This document shows positions 42,156 through 50,411 of a DNA stretch of 64,000 bases, piece after piece (position 1 is the stretch's first letter; each line of letters opens with the position of its first letter). This DNA is from Polaribacter cellanae (GTDB lineage Bacteria; Bacteroidota; Bacteroidia; Flavobacteriales; Flavobacteriaceae): the NCBI RefSeq assembly GCF_017569185.1, contig NZ_CP071869.1, positions 930,001 through 994,000 on the forward strand, read 5' to 3'. Under the pieces are notes generated by a model, which was not told where the DNA came from, did no database searches, and was given only the letters and a program-made list of their open reading frames with translations. The translations under genes and the position numbers were made by a program.

Positions 42156-44654
42156 TTAGAAATTATAAGTAGCATTTAACAATACATTTCTTGGTGCTCC
42201 TGGTCCTAGTCTAGATGGATTTATACCACCTAACCAATAAGTTTTATTAAATAAATTATTTACTTTTAAAGTCAACTGTATTCCTGTATTATTTGGCTTA
42301 TAGTATACAGCTGCATCAAATATTGTATATTCTGGTAATAGTAACCTATTAGTATTATAAGTTGGGTTATACCAAGTAAATCTTTCGTCTACAAATTGCG
42401 CACCAAAACCAACTCCTATTCCTCTTAAGGTTTTGTTTGTGAAATTGTAACGCCCCCAGAAATTTGCATTATGTTTAGGAGAACCACCAATTCTTTGCCC
42501 TATAAATTCTGTTATAGCATCTTCTTCTATTGTTGCATTTGTATATGCATAAGAAGCTGTTAGTTGTAAATTAGGTAAAACATAACCAGAAATATCTGTT
42601 TCAAACCCTCTACTTCTTTGCTTTCCTCTTGTGGTTAAATTATCCAAATCATAAGTATCTCCCAATAAAATATTTTTTTGAGTGATGTTAAAAATTGCAA
42701 AATTGGCGAATATTTTCCCATTTAAAAATTCTCCTTTAGCACCAATTTCTTGTAAAGAACTTTCTAAAGGATCAAATCTTGCTGGTGAAGCCGCCCAAAA
42801 GAAACCTTCTGCTGTTGGCGATAATGACACCGTGTTTGTATGTGGTTGAAAACCTTCTAAATACGTAGCATACGCACTAATATCTTTAGTAACTTCATAG
42901 GTTAAACCTATTCTTGGTACAAAAGCACTTGTTTTAAACTCTTGTTCATCACCTTTATAGTTAAATACGTCTGTAAACGTTTCGTATCTTAAATTTAACA
43001 ATGCAGAAAACTTACCTACCTTAAATTGGTTTTGAATATAGAAACCACTTGAAGTATTTAAATTTGCAGGAATAGATAATTCTGCTAAATTATAAGCATT
43101 TGTATTTCTTGCTCCATTAAAAGGATTTGCTAAATTAAAATGCGGAACAGCAGGAACTGGCATGGTAACACCATCTACTGTCATCTGCTGAAAATTAGCT
43201 GCGTTTGCAGGTTTAAAATTAGCTTGTTTTCCATTAATTGTTAAATACCTTCTGGCACGTAAAAAACCTGCGCCAATTTTTCTTTCCCATCTTGTAGCAT
43301 CATAACCTATTAATAATTTATTGGTGATATTTCCTTTTTTAATGTCGTAATTAAAATATCCACTAAAATTATCTGTTTCCCAAAATTGTTGTCTTTGGTC
43401 ATATCTCATTCTTGCTAAAGTAGGTATCACATTACCATCAATATCTACTGCAGTTCCATCAAATCTATGTTCAGCTAAATCTTCATTCCAAGTTTGCTTC
43501 ATAAACTGGGCATTAAAACCAAAGTTTTCTGTAAATTTTTGATTAAAATTAGCAATAAAAATTAATTCATTGGTTTTATAATGATCATTAGATGCGCCCA
43601 CATTTCTTGTAATTGGTGTACTATTTAAATCAAACTCACCATTAATTGCTCCAAAAATTGGCTGACCTCTATCTAAATTTCCTTCAGCATCATTATAAAT
43701 CATTTCCACATTTAATGATGTTTTATCATTTGGAACATAACTTAAAGATGGGTTTATTAAAATTGCATTGTTATTTACAACGTCTCTAAAAGAATCTGCA
43801 TCTTGAAAAGCTACATTTAAACGATACAATAATGTTTTTTCATCATTTAAAGGTCCTGTAAAATCTGCTGTTGCTCTTAAAGTTCCAAAACTACCTGTTG
43901 TAAAACTTATTGAACTTCTTTTTTCTGCCAATGGTTTTTTAGTAACCATGTTTACGGTTCCACCAGGATCTGCACTTGAGAATGTTACAGATGATGGTCC
44001 TTTAATTACTTCTACACGTTCTAAGTGTGATGTTATTGGTTGTAAAAAATAATATTGACGTGTTCTCATTCCGTTAATCATTTGTCCGTCATCTGCTTGT
44101 GTAATACCTCTAATATTATAATGGTTGTACAAACCAGTTGCAGCTACACCACTTACTGTTTTTACAGCATCTACCAACTGAAAAGCCAAACGATCACTTA
44201 ATAATTCTTTCGTAACAGTTGCTACAGCTTGTGGTAATTCTTTATTTTTAATGGCAATTTTTGTTGCCGAAAAAGAATAATCACTATTATAATCTTTACG
44301 TATTCTACCTAAAACTTCTATAGACTGTAAATATTCTGAAGATTCTTGAAGTACGATTTCTCCTAAATTTATATTTTGATTCGCATGTATTGTAATCGTT
44401 TTTTTGAAAGGTTTAAATCCAAGATAAGTAATACGAATATTATATAATCCTGTGTCACTTGCTTTAATTGTAAAGTTGCCTTCTAAATCTGATGTTACTC
44501 CGTTTTGTTTTTTTGCTGGATTAATTAAAATTATGTTTGCTCCTTCTATAGATACGTTCTGTGTATCTATAACTTTACCTGATATTTTAGCTTGAGAAAA
44601 GCCTAATTTTGCAATCAGTACTAAAATTAAGAATGTTGTGTGTTTTATATTCAT
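42156..44654 (-). CDS. TonB-dependent siderophore-type receptor
   Basis: 832 aa. Signal peptide (about 1-20), then a carboxypeptidase-regulatory-like beta domain (KISGKVIDTQNVSIEGANI), a plug (DAVKTVSGVAATGLYNHYNIRGI, EVIKGPSSVTF, GGTVNMVTKKP) and a 22-strand barrel ending in NATYNF with terminal Phe. The order and GIYNHYNIRG-like plug motif are of the FhuE/FpvA siderophore class. It brings a metal chelate across the outer membrane using TonB energy. Encoded together with two permeases and an ATPase, which is unusual because those lack a solute-binding protein. Confidence 0.9.
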   Translation of the reverse strand: MNIKHTTFLILVLIAKLGFSQAKISGKVIDTQNVSIEGANIILINPAKKQNGVTSDLEGNFTIKASDTGLYNIRITYLGFKPFKKTITIHANQNINLGEIVLQESSEYLQSIEVLGRIRKDYNSDYSFSATKIAIKNKELPQAVATVTKELLSDRLAFQLVDAVKTVSGVAATGLYNHYNIRGITQADDGQMINGMRTRQYYFLQPITSHLERVEVIKGPSSVTFSSADPGGTVNMVTKKPLAEKRSSISFTTGSFGTLRATADFTGPLNDEKTLLYRLNVAFQDADSFRDVVNNNAILINPSLSYVPNDKTSLNVEMIYNDAEGNLDRGQPIFGAINGEFDLNSTPITRNVGASNDHYKTNELIFIANFNQKFTENFGFNAQFMKQTWNEDLAEHRFDGTAVDIDGNVIPTLARMRYDQRQQFWETDNFSGYFNYDIKKGNITNKLLIGYDATRWERKIGAGFLRARRYLTINGKQANFKPANAANFQQMTVDGVTMPVPAVPHFNLANPFNGARNTNAYNLAELSIPANLNTSSGFYIQNQFKVGKFSALLNLRYETFTDVFNYKGDEQEFKTSAFVPRIGLTYEVTKDISAYATYLEGFQPHTNTVSLSPTAEGFFWAASPARFDPLESSLQEIGAKGEFLNGKIFANFAIFNITQKNILLGDTYDLDNLTTRGKQRSRGFETDISGYVLPNLQLTASYAYTNATIEEDAITEFIGQRIGGSPKHNANFWGRYNFTNKTLRGIGVGFGAQFVDERFTWYNPTYNTNRLLLPEYTIFDAAVYYKPNNTGIQLTLKVNNLFNKTYWLGGINPSRLGPGAPRNVLLNATYNF

Positions 44655-44678
44655 TTTAAATTTGTGTTTGTAGTTTTT

Positions 44679-45371
44679 TTAAATTGTTTTAATGTATAAA
44701 TCTTGTAATTCTTGTGCTGTAATGTTTTCTGTTTTGGCAGTATGTATTAAAGTTCCTTCTTTCATTATTCCTATTTTAGAACCAATGTTTACTGCATTAA
44801 AAATATCGTGAGTTGCCATTAAAATACCAACACCATTTGCCGCTAATTTTTTACATGTTTTTGCAAATTCTACAGATGCTTTTGGGTCTAAACCAGACGT
44901 TGGCTCATCCATTAATATATAAGAAGCATTTTTAGATAAAGCAACAGCAATACCCACTTTTTGACGCATTCCTTTTGAGTAAGTAGATAGCTTTTTAGTA
45001 TAAGATTCTTCTTGTAAATTTGCCTGTTTTAAAAACTGAATTAGTGCTTCTTTCTGATATTTAAAACCCGCTAATCTGCTAAAAAAATCTAAATTTTCTA
45101 AACCTGATAAATTACTATACAGCTGCACCGTTTCTGGTATATAAGCTATTGAACTTCGTATAGATTTATTATCTAATACAGAAACATCGTTAATAAATGC
45201 TTCTCCAGAAGTTGGTGCTATTAAACCTAAAAAGATATTAATAGTAGTGGTTTTACCTGCCCCATTTTGTCCAAGTAGACAAAAAATTTCACCAGGATTT
45301 ACTGTAAGACTTAAATCTTTGAGCGCAAACTTATCGTCATAACGCTTACAAAGCTTTTTTGCTTGTAGCAT
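44679..45371 (-). CDS. ABC transporter ATP-binding protein
   Basis: 230 aa. Walker A GQNGAGKT (34-41), signature YSKGMRQK (near 131), Walker B YILMDEPTSGLDP (near 150) and switch His in MATHD. This is the NatA/NosF/CcmA type that pairs with ABC-2 permeases. The gene is 24 bp upstream of the TonB receptor on minus, and its partner permeases follow the receptor. Context therefore gives a complete transporter of two permeases and one ATPase. Confidence 0.9.
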   Translation of the reverse strand: MLQAKKLCKRYDDKFALKDLSLTVNPGEIFCLLGQNGAGKTTTINIFLGLIAPTSGEAFINDVSVLDNKSIRSSIAYIPETVQLYSNLSGLENLDFFSRLAGFKYQKEALIQFLKQANLQEESYTKKLSTYSKGMRQKVGIAVALSKNASYILMDEPTSGLDPKASVEFAKTCKKLAANGVGILMATHDIFNAVNIGSKIGIMKEGTLIHTAKTENITAQELQDLYIKTI

Positions 45372-45529
45372 AATTAAAATTTAAAATATTAAGTTGAAAA
45401 ATGTTATTTAATAGACAAAATATTCTTTAAAAGAACTAAATGATATCTAATAAATGGAAATAAAGACATATTAATCAATAATAATTACACACATTTACAG
45501 TGTATAATTATTATTGATTGATTAGTATG

Positions 45530-45862
45530 TTAAACTGTAAAAGTTGGTGGTGCTCTCGATTTCTTTAAATAAAAAATGAGAGATGTAAAATCTTCCTCAT
45601 TTTTAAAGATAGGTTCCGTTAATAGTTTTGGAACTAATAAAGTGTATGTAAAATTTAGTGTTTTAGATATTTCTACATTTAAATAAATACCACATATAGA
45701 ACAATCTGAATCTAAATCTGAAGTTTGATCTAATTCTAAAGAAGAAACTAAACCTTGATTGGCATTAGAAGCATGATCAAGAGAATGCTTAAGGGCTATA
45801 AAGTGTGTCATTAAAATGACCACTGACAAGACTAAACTAACTGTTCTCTTTAAATAATTCAC
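45530..45862 (-). CDS. Small exported protein with His- and CxxC motifs
   Basis: 110 aa, start GTG at 45862 inside a palindrome; ATG 45811 would remove part of the signal. One N-terminal hydrophobic segment (about 7-24), followed by HFIALKHSLDHAS (three His) and DCSICG (CxxC near 55-58). The C-terminal SRAPPTF is reminiscent of DUF2946-like small proteins found beside copper or iron genes. No catalytic domain is visible. It is the first gene of the minus-strand metal block, 158 bp before the ATPase. A periplasmic metal-binding role is inferred. Confidence 0.6.
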   Translation of the reverse strand: MNYLKRTVSLVLSVVILMTHFIALKHSLDHASNANQGLVSSLELDQTSDLDSDCSICGIYLNVEISKTLNFTYTLLVPKLLTEPIFKNEEDFTSLIFYLKKSRAPPTFTV

Positions 45863-45870
45863 GGCGTGAA
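45858..45870. promoter_or_regulatory. Perfect palindrome over the start of the metal block
   Basis: TTCACGGCGTGAA is a perfect 6+1+6 palindrome that overlaps the GTG start at 45862. Its GC content is unusual in this AT-rich spacer. It could be an operator or a structure that controls translation of the first gene. Confidence 0.4.
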
Positions 45871-46082
45871 GATATAAGTTTCTTTTTATTTTTTTAAAAA
45901 AATATTATATTTTTTTTTAAGCTGAATAAACTATTGATAATAATTTCTTTTATTATAATTCCTATAAAAAAAATAGATTAAAACTTTAATTTAAAAAAAT
46001 GAACTTTGTTATTTACCTGGATGCAAGCTAAAGAACAAAAGATATAATTTATAAAATTAACAAAAAAAAGATTTTTTAGTAA

Positions 46083-47183
46083 TTACGTGTTAAAATATTT
46101 AGAAGGAGATGTACCCATTATATTTTTAAAAGACTTATGAAACGTAGTTTTAGAGTTAAACCCAGCTTCTTGTGCTAAACCAAAAAAAGTTAAATTTTTA
46201 GCCTCTTCTGTTTCCGATAATTGAATAAATTCTTTAATTCTATAATAGTTTACAAATTCAAAGAAGTTCATCCCAATTTTTTCATTTAATAATCTTGCCA
46301 ATTCAGGATTGCTAATACCCATTATTTCTGCTAATTCCGTTTTTAAGAGTTTTCTATTTAAATACGGTTTTTTAGAAAGCATTATATGCTTTAGTTTTTC
46401 TTTAAGGATTTCTAAATCTTCACTTTTAAGTTTAGATTGATTATATTTTGTTTTAAATTTTAACGATTTTAAAATAAATAAATCTGGGGTTACCATACTA
46501 TAGTAAGCAATAAATAGAATTATAAAAGATATTGCTAGCCAAATGAACTGCCTTATCTTTTTTTCATCAATATTTAAATCTAAAAAACTAGATATATAAA
46601 TCGTTAGCCAAGAAAATAAACAAATACCTATAGCCATTAAAAAGTTTAAGAAAAATCTTGTTTTTACAACATAACTAATTTCATTATTTAATTTTTTCTT
46701 AAATTTTATAAATTCTTTAATTGAAAAAAGCCAATACATAATATTTACAGATAAACCTAAAGCTACTAAAATATTTACGGTTTTATATAATTCTCCACTT
46801 TTTATTCTATCTACTATAATTGTATCTGAAGGTAACATAAAATAATAAACAACAAATAGGCTATACAAAACACCAGGAATATAATGTATTAGATTTTTAT
46901 AGGAAAAATCTTTTTCTGAAAGAGATGTTTTTGTAAACAGATAAACTGTGCTTCCAAAAAGTAAAATTGCAAATTCAGAAATAGTTAAAAATCTAAAATT
47001 CTCTCCAAAAACTTTAGATATATAAATTATTTTTCCAGACAAGCCAAGTAGTAATACAAAAACGAAAACGATAACATAACTATTTAATTTTTTTCTTTTT
47101 TTAGGTGAAAATAGATAAATAATTAAAAGAAATATGCTCTGAAAAAAGCTAAAATAAATAAGTTGTTCCGTAAAATTTTCCAT
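46083..47183 (-). CDS. Membrane-anchored AraC-family regulator
   Basis: 366 aa. Seven hydrophobic helices fill about residues 7-235, and the C-terminal 100 residues are an AraC HTH domain (KTELAEIMGISNPELARLL, then FFGLAQEAGFNSKTTFHKSFKNIMGTSPSKYF). This 7TM-AraC arrangement is common in flavobacteria and senses an unknown signal in the membrane. The gene is 220 bp upstream of the metal block on the same strand, so it is the likely local regulator. It is followed by no other gene on its transcript. Confidence 0.88.
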   Translation of the reverse strand: MENFTEQLIYFSFFQSIFLLIIYLFSPKKRKKLNSYVIVFVFVLLLGLSGKIIYISKVFGENFRFLTISEFAILLFGSTVYLFTKTSLSEKDFSYKNLIHYIPGVLYSLFVVYYFMLPSDTIIVDRIKSGELYKTVNILVALGLSVNIMYWLFSIKEFIKFKKKLNNEISYVVKTRFFLNFLMAIGICLFSWLTIYISSFLDLNIDEKKIRQFIWLAISFIILFIAYYSMVTPDLFILKSLKFKTKYNQSKLKSEDLEILKEKLKHIMLSKKPYLNRKLLKTELAEIMGISNPELARLLNEKIGMNFFEFVNYYRIKEFIQLSETEEAKNLTFFGLAQEAGFNSKTTFHKSFKNIMGTSPSKYFNT

Positions 47184-47199
47184 AGTGTTTTTTTTTAAA

Positions 47200-47330
47200 G
47201 AGGCTGTCTATAAAGTAGATTTAGCAGTTATTTTAAAGGAAATCAAAAAATCTATAATATTAAAATTTAATAAATAAGATTTATCTATTACTGTTGAAAT
47301 AACAAAATCTAATACTTTTTAGACAGCCTC
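47200..47330. mobile_element. MITE-like element with 18-bp terminal inverted repeats
   Basis: The left end GAGGCTGTCTATAAAGTA and the right end TACTTTTTAGACAGCCTC are inverted repeats with one mismatch, 131 bp apart end to end, with no coding capacity. GAGGCTGTCT-type ends are common among insertion sequences, so this could be a non-autonomous derivative. No clear target duplication is seen. It fills the spacer between the AraC gene and the 47340 gene and may also act as a terminator for the latter. Confidence 0.6.
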
Positions 47331-47339
47331 CATATTATA

Positions 47340-48038
47340 TTACTTTATTATAAATTCGTTTACGTTTATTACTGATTTATTTTTCTTTAAAAAAGCTTCT
47401 TTTTTAAAATTATCGAAAGAGGCTTTAGAGGGCCAAGATGTTAATATTATAAAATTTGGTTTATACATATAACCTACAGAAGATTTAGGGTTATTTAGTC
47501 CTAAAAGAATAGTAGCTCCATTTTTCTTTGCCATTTTTGTCCATTCTTTTTGAAAATTTTTTATATCATTTTTGTTTTTTAGCCAATAAGCAGTAGCCAC
47601 ATTTAATTTTTCTGAATGTAGCTCAAAAGAAGTATTTTCGTTCATTTCGAAATAAGAAAGGTAAAAAGTAGACCACATTTTTCTTCTTTGTTGATGAAAG
47701 TCTGGTACTTTTTTGTCAATTTCATTTAAAAATTGTTCTCTAGCAGTCAAATTTTTCCACTTTCCAAAAACAAAATTACCAGGTTGTAAACCACCTTCTG
47801 TAGTTTCTGTAATATTAAGAATTGGTTGTGGAGTATATCCTGTTTGTAATGCAAAAGCAAATGCTGTTTTTTTGTATTCTGGAAAATATTTACCCATATC
47901 TGGTTTTCCTGTAAAAAGTAAAATATCTAATACTTCACCTTTTTTAAAATTTAATTTTATAACTTTAGATTGCCCATTTACATTCGATAGACTTAATAAA
48001 AAAATTGCTAATACTGTAATTAAATTTAATTGTTTCAT
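47340..48038 (-). CDS. Secreted protein of unknown function
   Basis: 232 aa with signal peptide (MKQLNLITVLAIFLLSLSNVNGQ, about 1-22). I do not recognise the family. The mature protein has two similar halves that read like ferredoxin-like (dimeric alpha-beta barrel) folds: VLDILLFTGKPDMGKYFPEYKKTA and NFIILTSWPSKASFDNFKKEAF, the second like DUF1330/ABM proteins. It is a single gene on minus between the MITE-like element and the LytTR regulator, with no operon partner. Confidence 0.65.
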   Translation of the reverse strand: MKQLNLITVLAIFLLSLSNVNGQSKVIKLNFKKGEVLDILLFTGKPDMGKYFPEYKKTAFAFALQTGYTPQPILNITETTEGGLQPGNFVFGKWKNLTAREQFLNEIDKKVPDFHQQRRKMWSTFYLSYFEMNENTSFELHSEKLNVATAYWLKNKNDIKNFQKEWTKMAKKNGATILLGLNNPKSSVGYMYKPNFIILTSWPSKASFDNFKKEAFLKKNKSVINVNEFIIK

Positions 48039-48408
48039 AATTTATAATTTTTGTTTTAATATGAATTGCGAATGTAAAATGACATTATAAAACAGAAAAA
48101 TAAAGTGGGTTAGATAAAGTACGCATACTGTAAATGGACTTATTTTATAGGAGGTTTAAGAATTTTTTACGAAAATCTAAGAATTTAATTTAAATAACGT
48201 GAGTTAGACACACTACTAATTAGCTACTAACCACTTAATTATTTTTCTTTTGAAAATTACTATTATTTCGTATAACGTAAGAAGAGGAATCTTACAAATT
48301 GTGGTTATAAATTATGAGGTTTCTCTTATTATCGAAATGGCACAAAAAACTAAACACCTATATTAATTTAAAATAGAATTATATATTGTTTCTTAAATCG
48401 AACTCTTA
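48039..48408. other. Gene-free gap with a short repeat
   Basis: No gene is visible in these 370 bp. It contains AACGTGAGTTAGACACACTA (from 48196), which continues to AACCACTTAA (to 48239) and recurs after the TonB gene at 52889-52940. A TAACGTAAGAAGAGG stretch at 48277 follows. The rest is AT-rich. Confidence 0.5.
48196..48240 (+). repeat. Short intergenic repeat, copy 1
   Basis: It shares AACGTGAG, TACTAA and CTAACCACTTAA with the copy at 52889-52940; a few bases are absent in the middle. The two copies bracket the LytR/LytS/TonB-receptor group. Confidence 0.5.
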
Positions 48409-49107
48409 TTAAATAGAATTAAAAAAAGGAATTAAATTTTCTTTGTAACTATTTCCTATAGGAATTTCAATTTTACCAACTTCCACATCATTTTTAGTAA
48501 ACGCTGTAATTTTATGGGTGTTTACTATGTAAGATCTGTGAATTCTAATAAACCTTTTATCAATTTTTTTCTCAAAAGCAGAGATGCTTTCTTTAATCAT
48601 TAAGGTATCTTCTTTAAAATGTATCTTAATATAATCTTTAAAACTTTCTAAGTATAAAATTGCATCAAAATCTATTTTAATCTGTTTTTTAGCTTTATTT
48701 ACAAATACATAATTATTTCTTTTATTCTTATTTTCAGTTATTAAATTACTAGAATTATAAGTTCTTAAGAATTTTTGGATGGCTAAAAAAAATCGTTCAA
48801 AAAAAATGGGTTTTAACAAATAATCTATAGCATCTAATTCGTAACTATCTAAAGCATAATCTCTATAAGCCGTTGTAAAAATTACTTTTGGTTTGTTTGC
48901 CAAATTTTTTAGAAAAGTTGTGCCTTTTAAAACAGGCATTTCTATATCTAAAAAAAGTAAATCTACTTTTTCTAAACTTAAAATACTACTCGCTTCAATT
49001 GCATTGGCGCAAGAAGCTACCAATTTAAAATTGGGTAATTTATTTAAATAACTTTCTATAAGTTCTCTTGCTAAAGGCTCATCATCTACAATTATACAAT
49101 TATACAT
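48409..49107 (-). CDS. LytTR-family response regulator
   Basis: 232 aa. Receiver domain with acidic pocket IIVDDEP (Asp8, Asp9) and phosphoacceptor Asp54 in LFLDIEMP, followed from about residue 130 by a LytTR DNA-binding domain (ILYLESFKDYIKIHF, FIRIHRSYIVN). It overlaps the kinase gene upstream by eight bases. In flavobacteria such pairs often control an adjacent divergent membrane-protein gene; here that is the TonB-type barrel at 50412. Its last 30 codons end in the gap that holds the short repeat. Confidence 0.92.
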   Translation of the reverse strand: MYNCIIVDDEPLARELIESYLNKLPNFKLVASCANAIEASSILSLEKVDLLFLDIEMPVLKGTTFLKNLANKPKVIFTTAYRDYALDSYELDAIDYLLKPIFFERFFLAIQKFLRTYNSSNLITENKNKRNNYVFVNKAKKQIKIDFDAILYLESFKDYIKIHFKEDTLMIKESISAFEKKIDKRFIRIHRSYIVNTHKITAFTKNDVEVGKIEIPIGNSYKENLIPFFNSI

Positions 49108-50161
49108 TATCTAATTTTAAGTTGGCAGAAAACCAGTTTGTTTTATTCTCTATTATTAAATTATAAGCTCTAGGGTATAATAATTCTAGCTGTTTTTTAA
49201 TATTTTGTAAGCCTATAGATTCTTTATTTGTTTTAGAATTTACTGTTAAAGGTTTACTATTTTCTACAGTAAAAATTAATTGCTCTTTATTTTTTAATAT
49301 TTTAATATTTATTTTTGCTTTATCGATTTCATTAACAACACCATGTTTAAAAGCGTTTTCTACAAAGGTTAATAATAAAAGTGGTGCAATTTTTTCTTTT
49401 CCTGTAATATTTTTCTCGAAAGAAATTTTTACTCGATCTGCATATCTAATTTTTTCTAGAGAAAGGTAATTTTCAATCAATTCTATTTCTTTGTCTAAAG
49501 AAACATAATCATCATTACATCTATATAAAATATAATCTAAAATTTCTGAAAGTTTTTGAATAACCTTTGGTGCAGCATCCGATTTTTTTAAGGTTAATGC
49601 ATATAAATTATTTAGAGTGTTAAATAAAAAATGCGGATTCAATTGATTTTTTAAAGCAGCCAATTCAGCTATTTTTTTCTGCTCATTTAAATGAAGCAAA
49701 TGCTGTTTTTCTACCAATAATTTAAAAATTAACAACAACAAAGTTGGATACAATAGATACAAACTTTTTACAATAAATTCGCTAAAATTAGTTAATCTTC
49801 CTATAAAAGAAGCATCTACAAAACGTTTTACATAAACTGCATACGTTTTAGGAAAAGTCGGCTCAAAATAATTCATATAAATTAGCGTACAAACTATATA
49901 ATAGGTTAATAAAGTAATTACAAAAGAAAATATAAAAGCATTTTTTCTTTGTTGGTATAAAAGTTTAGGAATTAAGAGTTCTAAAATAACAAAAGCCATT
50001 GTAATTTGCAGTGTTGCTCTTATAGCGTAAGTAATTATTAATTCTTCTGTGGTGGAGAAGTACCAACTGGAAGTTGATGCAGAAAAAAGAAAAATTATGA
50101 TTCCAAAAATTAGATATCTAAATTTTGAGTTTGCTAAAAATTGTTTTGCTTTTTTAAGCAT
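49100..50161 (-). CDS. LytS-like sensor histidine kinase
   Basis: 353 aa. Four hydrophobic helices in the first 150 residues (about 16-32, 45-62, 76-96, 130-150), then a short coiled linker and the His_kinase domain with the phosphorylated His177 in NQLNPHFLFNTLNN. The ATPase lobe contains TFVENAFKHG and the glycine-containing SIGLQNIKKQL. It has no extracytoplasmic sensor domain, so stimulus is probably sensed in the membrane. It overlaps the response regulator gene by 8 bases, and is divergent from the TonB receptor gene across 250 bp. Confidence 0.92.
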   Translation of the reverse strand: MLKKAKQFLANSKFRYLIFGIIIFLFSASTSSWYFSTTEELIITYAIRATLQITMAFVILELLIPKLLYQQRKNAFIFSFVITLLTYYIVCTLIYMNYFEPTFPKTYAVYVKRFVDASFIGRLTNFSEFIVKSLYLLYPTLLLLIFKLLVEKQHLLHLNEQKKIAELAALKNQLNPHFLFNTLNNLYALTLKKSDAAPKVIQKLSEILDYILYRCNDDYVSLDKEIELIENYLSLEKIRYADRVKISFEKNITGKEKIAPLLLLTFVENAFKHGVVNEIDKAKINIKILKNKEQLIFTVENSKPLTVNSKTNKESIGLQNIKKQLELLYPRAYNLIIENKTNWFSANLKLDNV

Positions 50162-50411
50162 AAAATGATTTCTAAAAATTTTACTTGGTAGCCTTACAAT
50201 ACCAAATAATAAATATAGTAAAAAGAGTGTTTGGTATCCTTAAATAGATGCTAAAAAAAGCTTTTTTAATGCCAAATAGTGTTTTGCAGTAGACAAAAAC
50301 ATTTTATCTTCGTTTTAAACCAATTTGTCATAATTAATTCGGCCTCTATCATCGCTTTTAAAGAGATATTCATTTTACGTTTAGTTTCGCTAAATAATCA
50401 AAAAAAGTAAA

